Shown in pieces: positions 43,848 to 52,636 of a stretch of DNA of 64,000 nucleotides. The first letter of the stretch is position 1; every line of letters begins with the position of its first letter. The stretch is from PALSA-612 sp963776375. GTDB lineage: Bacteria; Actinomycetota; Thermoleophilia; Gaiellales; Gaiellaceae. Where the stretch lies: the NCBI GenBank assembly GCA_963776375.1, contig CAVZMF010000005.1:62001-126000 (forward strand), written 5' to 3'. The notes under the pieces are model-generated. The model worked only from the letters and a program-made list of their open reading frames with translations, had not been told where the DNA came from and did no database searches. The position numbers and the translations under genes were made by a program.

Positions 43848-44057
43848 ATGACCCAGACGCTCACGTACTCCGTTCCCGGCATCAGCTGCGGCCACTGCCG
43901 CGCCGCGATCACCGCCGAGGTGACCGCAGTGCCGGGCGTCGAGGCGATTGGCGTCGATCTCGACTCCAAGCTCGTCACCATCGACGGCTGCAACCTCGAC
44001 GACGCAGCGCTGATCGCCGCGATCGACGAGGCCGGCTACGAGGCGACACGGGCATGA
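43848..44057 (+). CDS. copZ: Heavy-metal-associated (HMA) domain protein, CopZ-like
   Basis: Small metallochaperone of 69 aa with the metal motif GISCGHCRAAI (CxxC) and the ferredoxin-like beta-alpha-beta-beta-alpha-beta pattern (SKLVTIDG, IAAIDEAGYEA). Strong SD GAGGAGG at 43836-43842. It would carry Cu(I) or another soft metal to a P-type ATPase, but none is present downstream; instead the following sequence is decayed. Confidence 0.9.
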   Translation: MTQTLTYSVPGISCGHCRAAITAEVTAVPGVEAIGVDLDSKLVTIDGCNLDDAALIAAIDEAGYEATRA

Positions 44058-44285
44058 GCACCCGCCCGAAGCTCGTCGCCTTCGCAGCGGCCCTGGCACT
44101 GGTGCTCGGCGGCGCCGCCCTCGCCGGCGGCGCCGCCGGTCGATGTCGATGACGCTTCCCACCGCAGGCGCCTACAGGGTCTTCGCCGAGAACACGCTGC
44201 GCTTCATGACCAGCTTCAGGGAGGTGATCTGATGACCTGGATCCGACGCGCCTGGCGCTACGTCGTCGACCGCCCACTCGCCTGA
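44054..44285 (+). pseudogene. Remnants of a secreted/metal-associated protein gene
   Basis: ATG 44054 overlaps the copZ stop and starts a signal-peptide-like sequence (KLVAFAAALALVLGGAALAG) that stops at 44152 after 32 residues. In another frame the following bases read MTLPTAGAYRVFA, a phrase I associate with the C-terminal part of secreted proteins found next to actinobacterial copZ genes, then stop at 44232. A third 17-codon ORF (MTWIRRAWRYVVDRPLA) ends at 44285. It looks like an internal deletion that fused the two ends of one gene. Confidence 0.45.
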
Positions 44286-44537
44286 CTTGACAGCGGACCC
44301 ACCAGTGAGAGAGCCGCTTCGCCAAGTCCCTTGTGAACCCTCGGGTTTGCGGGGACTCGGCATTTTCAGGGGAGCTTCACCGAGCGATCGAACGCACGCT
44401 TCGGTGAGCCGGGCCGGGCACGAGCCAGCACCAGACGTCACCCTGGCCGCCGCGCCCAGCCGTCTCGCCCAGCCGTCTCGCTGAGAACGCGTTGCGCTTG
44501 CCTGTTCCGGAATCCGCGTCGCGCTCGAATCGAGTGG
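44286..44537. other. Structured non-coding spacer
   Basis: No gene seen. It holds a two-tier hairpin at 44325-44357 (outer AGTCCC/GGGACT, inner AACCC-TC-GGGTT), a TCACCGA/TCGGTGA pair (44377-44383, 44401-44407) and an exact tandem 13-bp repeat CGCCCAGCCGTCT (44453-44478). One of these may terminate transcription from the DUF2339 gene or from copZ. Confidence 0.4.
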
Positions 44538-47500
44538 TCAGGTTGCGGGCGTTGGCCGTGGGCCGCTCGGGGTTGGCGGACCGCCTCTCCGACCAGGCCC
44601 GCCGGTCAACCGCTGGTAGAAGAAGCCCGCGAGCAGGAGCACCGCGCCGACGGCGAGGAACGAGAAGGCGCGCTGGAGCGCGGTGAGGGCGCTCAGGTCG
44701 TAGAAGAAGATCTTCGCCAGCGTCAGCCCGAACAGGATGAAGCCGGCGAGGCGGATGTGCGGGTGCCTGTGGACGATGCCCTCGGTCAGCGCCGCCAGTG
44801 CAACGAGACCCCAGAGCGTGCTCACGGCCGACTGCCCTGTCTCGAACGGTGCTCCGAGCAGGTCGCCGATCCGGAGCGCCGCGAAGGACGCCGCGTCCAA
44901 CGCGAGCACGGCGGCGAGCCAGCCGGCGGCGAGGCGGTAGCCGGGGCGGAGCCGGTCGAGGAGCAGGTCGAAGCGGTCGGGAAGCTGGGGGCCGGCGGGC
45001 TGGGCGAGCCAGGCGCAGAGCGCGCAGGCGGCCGCGGACAAAAGCAAGGCGCCCGCGCCGGCGCCGGGCGTCGACGTCTCCACGAACAACTGCCGTGGCG
45101 TCGCGACCACGCTCAGCGTGTACCCGACCGCGCCCGCCAACGGCGCCAACGCCGCCGCCTGCAACCGTGGCTCACGCACCCACAACCCGACCGCGGCCAG
45201 CGCACACGCCCCGACCGCGAACGCCGCCACCAAGCCGCTACCCAGCACCAACAACGGCGCCGCCGCCAACGCCAACACCAACGCCACCAACCACAACACC
45301 GAAGCCAGATTCCGCCGCCCCAACCAGCCCTGCACCGGCACCGCCAAAAGCCCGAACAGGCCGGCGACCGCGAGCAGCGCCACCCCCTGCACACGACCGT
45401 CCAGATACACGCCCGCCGCCGACCCGGCCAGCGTCGCGCTCGCCAGCACCCCAACCACCGACACCGGGCTCGGGTCGACGCTCGCCTGCACCCCGTCACC
45501 AAGCCCGGCCACGAGCAGGCAGGCGGCGATCAAAGACGCCGTCAACGCCCACTGGCCACTGGACAGCTTGCCCTGCTCGAACGCGACCAGATCGACCACC
45601 GTCACCGCGAACACGACCAGCCCGCCCACCCAGACACCGAAGCGCCGGCCGGCAGCACCGGCCACCACCAACACCGTCCCCACCAGCGCCCACAACACCG
45701 ACACCCCCACCCGGCCGGCCATGAACCGATCCAACACCGACCCCGAACCCACCCGCTGCGCCAACTCCAACACCGCCAACGACGCCGCATCCAACGCGAG
45801 CACGGCGGCGAGCCAGCCGGCGGCGAGGCGGTAGCCGGGGCGGAGCCGGTCGAGGAGCAGGTCGAAGCGGTCGGGAAGCTGGGGGCCGGCGGGCTGGGCG
45901 AGCCAGGCGCAGAGCGCGCAGGCGGCCGCGGACAAAAGCAAGGCGCCCGCGCCGGCGCCGGGCGTCGACGTCTCCACGAACAACTGCCGTGGCGTCGCGA
46001 CCACGCTCAGCGTGTACCCGACCGCGCCCGCCAACGGCGCCAACGCCGCCGCCTGCAACCGTGGCTCACGCACCCACAACCCGACCGCGGCCAGCGCACA
46101 CGCCCCGACCGCGAACGCCGCCACCAAGCCGCTACCCAGCACCAACAACGGCGCCGCCGCCAACGCCAACACCAACGCCACCAACCACAACACCGAAGCC
46201 AGATTCCGCCGCCCCAACCAGCCCTGCACCGGCACCGCCGCCACGAGCAGGCAGGCGGCGATCAAAGACGCCGTCAACGCCCACTGGCCACTGGACAGCT
46301 TGCCCTGCTCGAACGCGACCAGATCGACCACCGTCACCGCGAACACGACCAGCCCGCCCACCCAGACACCGAAGCGCCGGCCGGCGGCACCGGCCACCAC
46401 CAACACCGTCCCCACCAGCGCCCACAACACCGACACCCCCACCCGGCCGGCCATGAACCGATCCAACACCGACCCCGAACCCACCCGCTGCGCCAACTCC
46501 AACACCGCCAACGACGCCGCATCCAACGCGAGCACGGCGGCGAGCCAGCCGGCGGCGAGGCGGTAGCCGGGGCGGAGCCGGTCGAGGAGCAGGTCGAAGC
46601 GGTCGGGAAGCTGGGGGCCGGCGGGCTGGGCGAGCCAGGCGCAGAGCGCGCAGGCGGCCGCGGACAAAAGCAAGGCGCCCGCGCCGGCGCCGGGCGTCGA
46701 CGTCTCCACGAACAACTGCCGTGGCGTCGCGACCACGCTCAGCGTGTACCCGACCGCGCCCGCCAACGGCGCCAACGCCGCCGCCTGCAACCGCGGCTCA
46801 CGCACCCACAACCCGACCGCGGCCAGCGCACACGCCCCGACCGCGAACGCCGCCACCAAGCCGCTACCCAGCACCAACAACGGCGCCGCCGCCAACGCCA
46901 ACACCAACGCCACCAACCACAACACCGAAGCCAGATTCCGCCGCCCCAACCAGCCCTGCACCGGCACCGCCAAAAGCCCGAACAGGCCGGCGACCGCGAG
47001 CAGCGCCACCCCCTGCACACGACCGTCCAGATACACGCCCGCCGCCGACCCGGCCAGCGTCGCGCTCGCCAGCACCCCAACCACCGACACCGGGCTCGGG
47101 TCGACGCTCGCCTGCACCCCGTCACCAAGCCCGGCCACGAGCAGGCAGGCGGCGATCAAAGACGCCGTCAACGCCCACTGGCCACTGGACAGCTTGCCCT
47201 GCTCGAACGCGACCAGATCGACCACCGTCACCGCCAACACGACCAGCCCGCCCACCCAGACACCGAAGCGCCGGCCGGCAGCACCGGCCACCACCAACAC
47301 CGTCCCCACCAGCGCCCACAACACCGACACCCCCACCCGGCCGGCCATGAACCGATCCAACACCGACCCCGAACCCACCCGCTGCGCCAACTCCAACACC
47401 GCCAACGACGCCGCATCCAACGCGAGCACGGCGGCGAGCCAGCCGGCGGCGAGGCGGTAGCCGGGGCGGAGCCGGTCGAGGAGCAGGTCGAAGCGGTCGG

Positions 47501-50387
47501 GAAGCTGGGGGCCGGCGGGCTGGGCGAGCCAGGCGCAGAGCGCGCAGGCGGCCGCGGACAAAAGCAAGGCGCCCGCGCCGGCGCCGGGCGTCGACGTCTC
47601 CACGAACAACTGCCGTGGCGTCGCGACCACGCTCAGCGTGTACCCGACCGCGCCCGCCAACGGCGCCAACGCCGCCGCCTGCAACCGCGGCTCACGCACC
47701 CACAACCCGACCGCGGCCAGCGCACACGCCCCGACCGCGAACGCCGCCACCAAGCCGCTACCCAGCACCAACAACGGCGCCGCCGCCAACGCCAACACCA
47801 ACGCCACCAACCACAACACCGAAGCCAGATTCCGCCGCCCCAACCAGCCCTGCACCGGCACCGCCAAAAGCCCGAACAGGCCGGCGACCGCGAGCAGCGC
47901 CACCCCCTGCACACGACCGTCCAGATACACGCCCGCCGCCGACCCGGCCAGCGTCGCGCTCGCCAGCACCCCAACCACCGACACCGGGCTCGGGTCGACG
48001 CTCGCCTGCACCCCGTCACCAAGCCCGGCCACGAGCAGGCAGGCGGCGATCAAAGACGCCGTCAACGCCCACTGGCCACTGGACAGCTTGCCCTGCTCGA
48101 ACGCGACCAGATCGACCACCGTCACCGCCAACACGACCAGCCCGCCCACCCAGACACCGAAGCGCCGGCCGGCAGCACCGGCCACCACCAACACCGTCCC
48201 CACCAGCGCCCACAACACCGACACCCCCACCCGGCCGGCCATGAACCGATCCAACACCGACCCCGAACCCACCCGCTGCGCCAACTCCAACACCGCCAAC
48301 GACGCCGCATCCAACGCGAGCACGGCGGCCAGAGCGAGCGCACACCTGCGGATGAGCGGGAGGACTCCGCGGAGCTCGTGCACGATGCGTCCCAGCAGCC
48401 GCCGTTCTTCCTCGTCCCGAGCGGGCGGCCAGTAGCGTGTGGCCACGGCGAACGCGGTGACCGCGCCGGCGACGACGAGCAGAGCGAGGACGCCGTCGGC
48501 CGGATGGGCCGACTCGACAAACAGCCGGCGTGGCGGCGTCTCGTACGCAAGTACGTGCACGACCGCGAGCCCGAGGCTGGCGATCGCGCCGAGCTGGAAG
48601 CGCGCTTCACCGATGCGTACTGCCAGCCAGGCGAGCGCGGCGCCCTCGACGGCCCACACGATTGCCAGGGTCGCCCCGCCCGTCAGCTGTGCGAACGCGA
48701 TCGTGGCGACGGTGATCGCGATCGCTGCGAGGACGATGCTGAGCTCGCGCTGCCGCCGGAAGAAGAGACCGCAGAGGGTTGCATAGACGAGCGCGATCGC
48801 AAGCAGGACGATGCCGAGCCCGTCTGCGCCGAGGATCTGGCCGTCGACGAGCTTCGAGGCCGACCAGCCGGCGAGTGCGGCCGGACCGATCAGGAACGAC
48901 GACGCCAACGGATCGAGCCTGACGGAGGCAGCACGGAGCTGCAGCAGCAGCCCGGTGGCGAGGTAGAGGGCAGAGAAGACCGCCGCCAAGACCATGACCT
49001 GGCCAGACGTTCCAGTCGGCGGCCAGCCGACGATCGCGAACAGCTGCGGCAGGCTGGCGGCGACGGAGGTGAGGAGGAGGAGCTGCCATTGCCGCCAGAT
49101 CGCAAGCCACAAGGCGACGGCCAGCACGACGGCGACGAAGGCCGTGCCTGCTACGGACAAGCCAACGCCAAAGGCTGCAAGCCCCGGAACGGCGATCGCG
49201 CCTGCCAGACCGAGCACCGCGACCGTTTCCGACGACCAGCGAATCGCCACGGACGCTCCCGCCGCAGCGATCAGCGCGGCGACGAGGAGGCCGAGCCAGA
49301 GCGGCACCATGTCGTACAGCGCGCCCGCGGCGAGCAGAGTTGCGTAGCCGCCGGCGATTCCCGCGCCGACCGTTGCGACGGCAGCGTGCAGCTGTCCGAA
49401 GCGGCGCCTCATCCAGATCCCCCCCGCGAAGGCGATCGCCGAGATGCATCCTGCCGTAGCGACGCGCGCCTGGGCCCCGATCCAGCCGCGGTTTGCCGCC
49501 AGCGAGACGAGGAACACGACGCCGAGCAGCGTCACGATGCCTCCGGCGAGTGCGAGTCCACGTGCGCCCAGAAGCCCGGCGGCCTCGGCTCGCTCGCGAA
49601 GACTCGGCCCGGGTGGGCGAGACGGCCGCGGCTGTGCCGGCCGGGGCTCCTGCTGCACGGCGCGACGAGGCTGAGGCGCCCGAATCGGCGCTGGAGGTTC
49701 GGGGACGGCGGCCGCTGCCGACGGTGCCGGCTTCACCGGCCGCGGTTCGACCACAGGTGCCGGCCGCCGAAACGCCGTCTCTTCCAGCTCGAGCAGTCGA
49801 CGACTCCTGTCCTGGAGCCGTTCCAGATCACCGTCCAGCAGGGCGGTCCGTCGATGCAGATCCACCCGGTCGATGCCGCGGTCCAACCTGTCGGAGAGAG
49901 CCGTCGCGGTCGTGGCGACCTGATGGGCGTCCTGGGCGAGGGCCTGGAGCGCGCTCTGGATCCGATCGCGGTCGGCTCTCGCAATCCGTGTGGACGGTTC
50001 GATCGGCCGTTCGGTTCTCGCGGCAGCCGGTCTCGGTGCTTTCGCGGCCGGAACCGCCATGCGCTCGGAACGTGCCGGCGGGCCGGCAGCGTCGACTTCG
50101 CGGTCCGCCAGCACGGTGTAGAGAAGACCGATCGGCGCCACGAGCGTCCACAACCACCAGTGTCCGATCTCCCTGCCCGAGCTCCGGCGGCGTCCACTTC
50201 CGATGCGGACGGCGACGATCACCCAGTGAAGAGCAGCACACGTGACCCAGAGCGCCGCCACGGGGGTACCTCCGATGCCGTACGTGAACGCGCCCAGCAC
50301 GAACAGCCAGAAGAAGCCGATGACCACGAAACCGATGACCGCGCTCCCGGTTGATCCGCCCTGCTGCGTCGACCCTTTTGCGCTCAT
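44538..50387 (-). CDS. Giant DUF2339 membrane protein with four tandem internal repeats
   Basis: Predicted polytopic membrane protein of 1949 aa, roughly twice the usual DUF2339 length. Residues 1-100 hold about three TM segments, ~130-200 a helical coiled-coil-like region (IQSALQALAQDAHQVATTAT), ~205-265 a Pro-rich linker, then the DUF2339 core from ~280 (GARGLALAGGIVTLLGVVFL). Residues ~696-1833 are four consecutive copies of a ~298-residue, ~10-TM module, three full and one missing 54 residues. The last 115 residues return to single-copy sequence. ATG 50387 lies 7 nt after the PASTA gene stop. Function unknown; the family is thought to be envelope-associated. The repeats may partly be an assembly feature. 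Confidence 0.88.
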   Translation of the reverse strand: MSAKGSTQQGGSTGSAVIGFVVIGFFWLFVLGAFTYGIGGTPVAALWVTCAALHWVIVAVRIGSGRRRSSGREIGHWWLWTLVAPIGLLYTVLADREVDAAGPPARSERMAVPAAKAPRPAAARTERPIEPSTRIARADRDRIQSALQALAQDAHQVATTATALSDRLDRGIDRVDLHRRTALLDGDLERLQDRSRRLLELEETAFRRPAPVVEPRPVKPAPSAAAAVPEPPAPIRAPQPRRAVQQEPRPAQPRPSRPPGPSLRERAEAAGLLGARGLALAGGIVTLLGVVFLVSLAANRGWIGAQARVATAGCISAIAFAGGIWMRRRFGQLHAAVATVGAGIAGGYATLLAAGALYDMVPLWLGLLVAALIAAAGASVAIRWSSETVAVLGLAGAIAVPGLAAFGVGLSVAGTAFVAVVLAVALWLAIWRQWQLLLLTSVAASLPQLFAIVGWPPTGTSGQVMVLAAVFSALYLATGLLLQLRAASVRLDPLASSFLIGPAALAGWSASKLVDGQILGADGLGIVLLAIALVYATLCGLFFRRQRELSIVLAAIAITVATIAFAQLTGGATLAIVWAVEGAALAWLAVRIGEARFQLGAIASLGLAVVHVLAYETPPRRLFVESAHPADGVLALLVVAGAVTAFAVATRYWPPARDEEERRLLGRIVHELRGVLPLIRRCALALAAVLALDAASLAVLELAQRVGSGSVLDRFMAGRVGVSVLWALVGTVLVVAGAAGRRFGVWVGGLVVLAVTVVDLVAFEQGKLSSGQWALTASLIAACLLVAGLGDGVQASVDPSPVSVVGVLASATLAGSAAGVYLDGRVQGVALLAVAGLFGLLAVPVQGWLGRRNLASVLWLVALVLALAAAPLLVLGSGLVAAFAVGACALAAVGLWVREPRLQAAALAPLAGAVGYTLSVVATPRQLFVETSTPGAGAGALLLSAAACALCAWLAQPAGPQLPDRFDLLLDRLRPGYRLAAGWLAAVLALDAASLAVLELAQRVGSGSVLDRFMAGRVGVSVLWALVGTVLVVAGAAGRRFGVWVGGLVVLAVTVVDLVAFEQGKLSSGQWALTASLIAACLLVAGLGDGVQASVDPSPVSVVGVLASATLAGSAAGVYLDGRVQGVALLAVAGLFGLLAVPVQGWLGRRNLASVLWLVALVLALAAAPLLVLGSGLVAAFAVGACALAAVGLWVREPRLQAAALAPLAGAVGYTLSVVATPRQLFVETSTPGAGAGALLLSAAACALCAWLAQPAGPQLPDRFDLLLDRLRPGYRLAAGWLAAVLALDAASLAVLELAQRVGSGSVLDRFMAGRVGVSVLWALVGTVLVVAGAAGRRFGVWVGGLVVFAVTVVDLVAFEQGKLSSGQWALTASLIAACLLVAAVPVQGWLGRRNLASVLWLVALVLALAAAPLLVLGSGLVAAFAVGACALAAVGLWVREPRLQAAALAPLAGAVGYTLSVVATPRQLFVETSTPGAGAGALLLSAAACALCAWLAQPAGPQLPDRFDLLLDRLRPGYRLAAGWLAAVLALDAASLAVLELAQRVGSGSVLDRFMAGRVGVSVLWALVGTVLVVAGAAGRRFGVWVGGLVVFAVTVVDLVAFEQGKLSSGQWALTASLIAACLLVAGLGDGVQASVDPSPVSVVGVLASATLAGSAAGVYLDGRVQGVALLAVAGLFGLLAVPVQGWLGRRNLASVLWLVALVLALAAAPLLVLGSGLVAAFAVGACALAAVGLWVREPRLQAAALAPLAGAVGYTLSVVATPRQLFVETSTPGAGAGALLLSAAACALCAWLAQPAGPQLPDRFDLLLDRLRPGYRLAAGWLAAVLALDAASFAALRIGDLLGAPFETGQSAVSTLWGLVALAALTEGIVHRHPHIRLAGFILFGLTLAKIFFYDLSALTALQRAFSFLAVGAVLLLAGFFYQRLTGGPGRRGGPPTPSGPRPTPAT
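44887..45780 (-). repeat. DUF2339 tandem repeat copy 4 (894 bp)
   Basis: Full-length unit encoding residues ~1536-1833. It ends with a slightly divergent border (gacgccgcgtcc instead of gacgccgcatcc). Confidence 0.9.
45781..46512 (-). repeat. DUF2339 tandem repeat copy 3 (732 bp, internal deletion)
   Basis: Same unit but lacking exactly 162 bp (54 codons) near 46240, which joins ACLLVA directly to VPVQGWLG in frame. A private G difference is seen near 46386. Confidence 0.9.
46513..47406 (-). repeat. DUF2339 tandem repeat copy 2 (894 bp)
   Basis: Full-length unit; it shares C at about 46794 and at 47235 with copy 1, where copies 3 and 4 differ. Confidence 0.9.
47407..48300 (-). repeat. DUF2339 tandem repeat copy 1 (894 bp)
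   Basis: N-terminal-most full unit. A partial border of about 28 bp continues past 48301 before single-copy sequence resumes. Confidence 0.9.
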
Positions 50388-50394
50388 CTCGCTC

Positions 50395-51084
50395 CTACTG
50401 TCGATCCCACCAGTCGGCCCAGCAGTCGTGGGCCACATAGAGCGTCACGAAGGAGGCTCGAGCCCCGGCTGCAGGCTCCTGGTCGCAAACGGTCCAAAGC
50501 GATCTTCGGACAGGCACGCGACCGTCGACCGTCACCGTCTCGTAGTCGATATCCACGCGGTCGAGGACACGATCGGCCTCCGCGAGGCTCGACCACTCGA
50601 CGTCGGGAATGCTGCACGACCGCGCTACGACCAGCTCGACGCGACGGCTGGTCGGGCCGGCGTCAGGCGCCTGCTCGCACACCTCCCAACGGCTCGCGAG
50701 AATCGGACGCTCGCCGGTCGAGGAACTCACCCGATAGGGAGCGTCGGCGCGCTCGAGCGCGTCTTCTGCTTCGTCGAGCGTCAGCCCGACGACGTCCGGA
50801 ACGGACCAGGAGCAGGAACGGTCGACGATCAGCGTCACCGACGTTGCCCTCCCGCCTACCCCCGGGACCTGCCTGCAGACCCACCAGCGCGGCGCGCTGA
50901 CCACACCGAACAAACCCCCACCGCTCGTCTCGTAGTCGAGATGAGCCTGCTCCAGCACAGCCTGGGCAACATCCAACCGCTGCCCGCGAACATCGGGTAC
51001 AGGCCGCGCGAGCTTGGAGCCGCCACACCCGACAACGGCGAGGACCACCAGCGCCACACCCGCCATGAAGGCAAGTGCCTTCAC
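50395..51084 (-). CDS. PASTA-domain lipoprotein
   Basis: Exported lipoprotein of 229 aa from GTG 51084 (ATG 51138 possible). The signal peptide has lipobox VLAVVGCGG. Three PASTA-like repeats follow (VPDVRGQRLDVAQAVLEQAH; VPDVVGLTLDEAEDALERA; IPDVEWSSLAEADRVLDRV), each ending near a Cys-containing strand (VCRQVPG, VCEQAPD, VCDQEPA) and a SC/DC pair, suggesting disulfides. PASTA domains bind peptidoglycan or beta-lactam-like ligands. It precedes the DUF2339 gene by 7 nt, implying a joint envelope function. Confidence 0.87.
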   Translation of the reverse strand: MKALAFMAGVALVVLAVVGCGGSKLARPVPDVRGQRLDVAQAVLEQAHLDYETSGGGLFGVVSAPRWWVCRQVPGVGGRATSVTLIVDRSCSWSVPDVVGLTLDEAEDALERADAPYRVSSSTGERPILASRWEVCEQAPDAGPTSRRVELVVARSCSIPDVEWSSLAEADRVLDRVDIDYETVTVDGRVPVRRSLWTVCDQEPAAGARASFVTLYVAHDCWADWWDRQ

Positions 51085-51138
51085 GTCAGCCCCCTCGGTC
51101 TGTACTGAGATCCTCGTCGACCGGGCCTTCCTATCCAT

Positions 51139-51568
51139 CCGCGATCACGCTGAGCAAATCTGCGGGAAACCCCTCACACACGTCCGGTAGAGCCAGCGGT
51201 GCCTGCCAGGAAATCGCGAGCCGGGGTCAGGTGCGTCGATCCGGGATCGACGAGATCAACGCAGCACAGTGACCCTCGCTGGATGGAACTCCGTGGCCAG
51301 GCCGGAGCGCACCTTCCGAGGCCGGGGCAGGTGGCGCCGGCCGTGCTGCGCACGATCCTGATCGACCAGACGAGGTCGAACATCACGACCTCGCTCGTCC
51401 ATCCCACGACCTCGGCGCCGCCGCCGCCGACCTGGACAGGATGCACCGTCTGCTCGCCGACCTCGTCGCCGATGCGACCGGTAGACCGGATCGCGGTTAC
51501 AGTCCAGTTCGCGTGCCGCCGCTCAGGCTTTAGGATCGGGGCACAGAGTCGGTCAAATCGGAAGGAGG
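51139..51568. other. Intergenic region, no gene recognised
   Basis: Divergent spacer of about 430 bp between the PASTA gene (minus) and the SHOCT-protein gene (plus). It contains a GATCCGGGATC palindrome near 51238-51248 and a strong SD just before 51569. No RNA gene or protein family recognised. Confidence 0.4.
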
Positions 51569-51964
51569 ATGCTCTTGTTGCTGGCGGAGACGTTCTGGCA
51601 GGTGATCTGGACGATGTTCATCTTCTTCCTCTGGATCATCTGGATCTGGCTGCTGATCGTCGTCTTCTCCGACCTGTTCCGCCGCCACGACACTTCCGGC
51701 TGGGCGAAGGCCGGGTGGTCGGTGTTCATCATCCTCTTGCCCTTCCTCGGCGTGTTCGTGTACCTGATCGCCCAGGGTCAGCAGATGGGCGAGCGGCGGC
51801 AGGCAGAGGTGCAGGCGGCGCAGAAGGACTTCGACGCGCACGTGAAGGAGGTTGCGGCGTCGAACGATCCGGCAGAGCAGATCGCGAAGGCGAAGCAACT
51901 TCTCGACAGCGGTGCGATCGACCAGGCCGAATTCGACTCGCTGAAGGCGAAGGCGCTGGCCTGA
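51569..51964 (+). CDS. Membrane protein with PLDc_N-like TM region and SHOCT domain
   Basis: Protein of 131 aa. Two TM segments at residues ~8-35 (very Trp/Ile-rich: FIFFLWIIWIWLLIVVF) and ~47-68, separated by a short loop (FRRHDTSGWAKAGW) typical of the PLDc_N/DUF pattern. A helical linker follows, then a C-terminal SHOCT motif AEQIAKAKQLLDSGAIDQAE. SD GGAAGGAGG. SHOCT proteins are often membrane-linked oligomerisation modules; specific role unknown. Confidence 0.88.
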   Translation: MLLLLAETFWQVIWTMFIFFLWIIWIWLLIVVFSDLFRRHDTSGWAKAGWSVFIILLPFLGVFVYLIAQGQQMGERRQAEVQAAQKDFDAHVKEVAASNDPAEQIAKAKQLLDSGAIDQAEFDSLKAKALA

Positions 51965-52039
51965 TCTGAAGCGTTTCGGCGTCCGGGGCGGCACGACGCT
52001 CGTCGTGTCGCCCGGGGCGGCGAAGGAGGAGGGTCGCCG

Positions 52040-52636
52040 ATGACACCCGAGATCGTTCCACGCTGGGAATGGCGGACGTTCGGGGACGGCTTCGGGCCCG
52101 CAGATGCGAGCTTCTCGGCCCTGACCCCGGAGCGCGTCCAGGAAAGCGACGAGATCTACGTGCTCTCGACCGCGGACGGCGACACGGTCAAGGTCCGCGA
52201 CGAGCTGATGGACGTCAAGCACCTGGAGCACGTCGACGCCGACGGGCTCGAGCAGTGGCTGCCCGTGACGAAGGCCGGTTTCCCCTTGCCGGCCGCCGAT
52301 GTCGCCGGCGTGCTCACGTCGCTCCGGGTCGCCGCGCCGCCGCTCGAACGTGGCGCGTACACGCTCGACCAGCTCCTCGACGAGGTAGTGCGGCCGCACG
52401 AGGACCTGCGCGCCGTCGAGGTGCACAAGCGGCGGCAGCGGTACACGATCGGCGGCTGCACGTCGGAGCTGACCGACGTGGTCGCCGACGGCAGCTCGAC
52501 GCGCACGATCGCGATCGAGCAAGAGGATCCGGCCCGCGTGATCGCGGCCGTGCGCGAGCTCGGGTTGGAGTCGCGTCCGAACACGAGCTACCCGCGAGGC
52601 CTCAAGGCGCTGCTCGGCTTCGGCGTGGACGGCTAG
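52040..52636 (+). CDS. CYTH-like (triphosphate-tunnel) protein adjacent to ppx
   Basis: Soluble protein of 198 aa. Alternating strands with charged residues (WEWRTFG; VKVRDELMDVKHLE; VEVHKRRQRYTIGG; RTIAIEQEDPARV) and a terminal SYPRGLKALLGF resemble a divergent CYTH/triphosphate-tunnel fold, with an acidic 'lEiE' strand equivalent (IAIEQE). It is coupled to the Ppx gene (TAGTG overlap at 52636), and a clearer CYTH protein follows Ppx, supporting a polyphosphate-related role. Assignment by pattern only. Confidence 0.65.
   Translation: MTPEIVPRWEWRTFGDGFGPADASFSALTPERVQESDEIYVLSTADGDTVKVRDELMDVKHLEHVDADGLEQWLPVTKAGFPLPAADVAGVLTSLRVAAPPLERGAYTLDQLLDEVVRPHEDLRAVEVHKRRQRYTIGGCTSELTDVVADGSSTRTIAIEQEDPARVIAAVRELGLESRPNTSYPRGLKALLGFGVDG

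Noticed and set aside
44887..48300. CRISPR or minisatellite interpretation of the repeats
   Set aside because: Units are 894 bp, protein-coding, in frame, and lack spacers.
44757..50354. Very long plus-strand open frame (1865 codons) antisense to DUF2339, rich in His, Arg and Gln
   Set aside because: Composition is that of a GC-rich shadow frame; the minus-strand frame has clear TM segments and the DUF2339 pattern.
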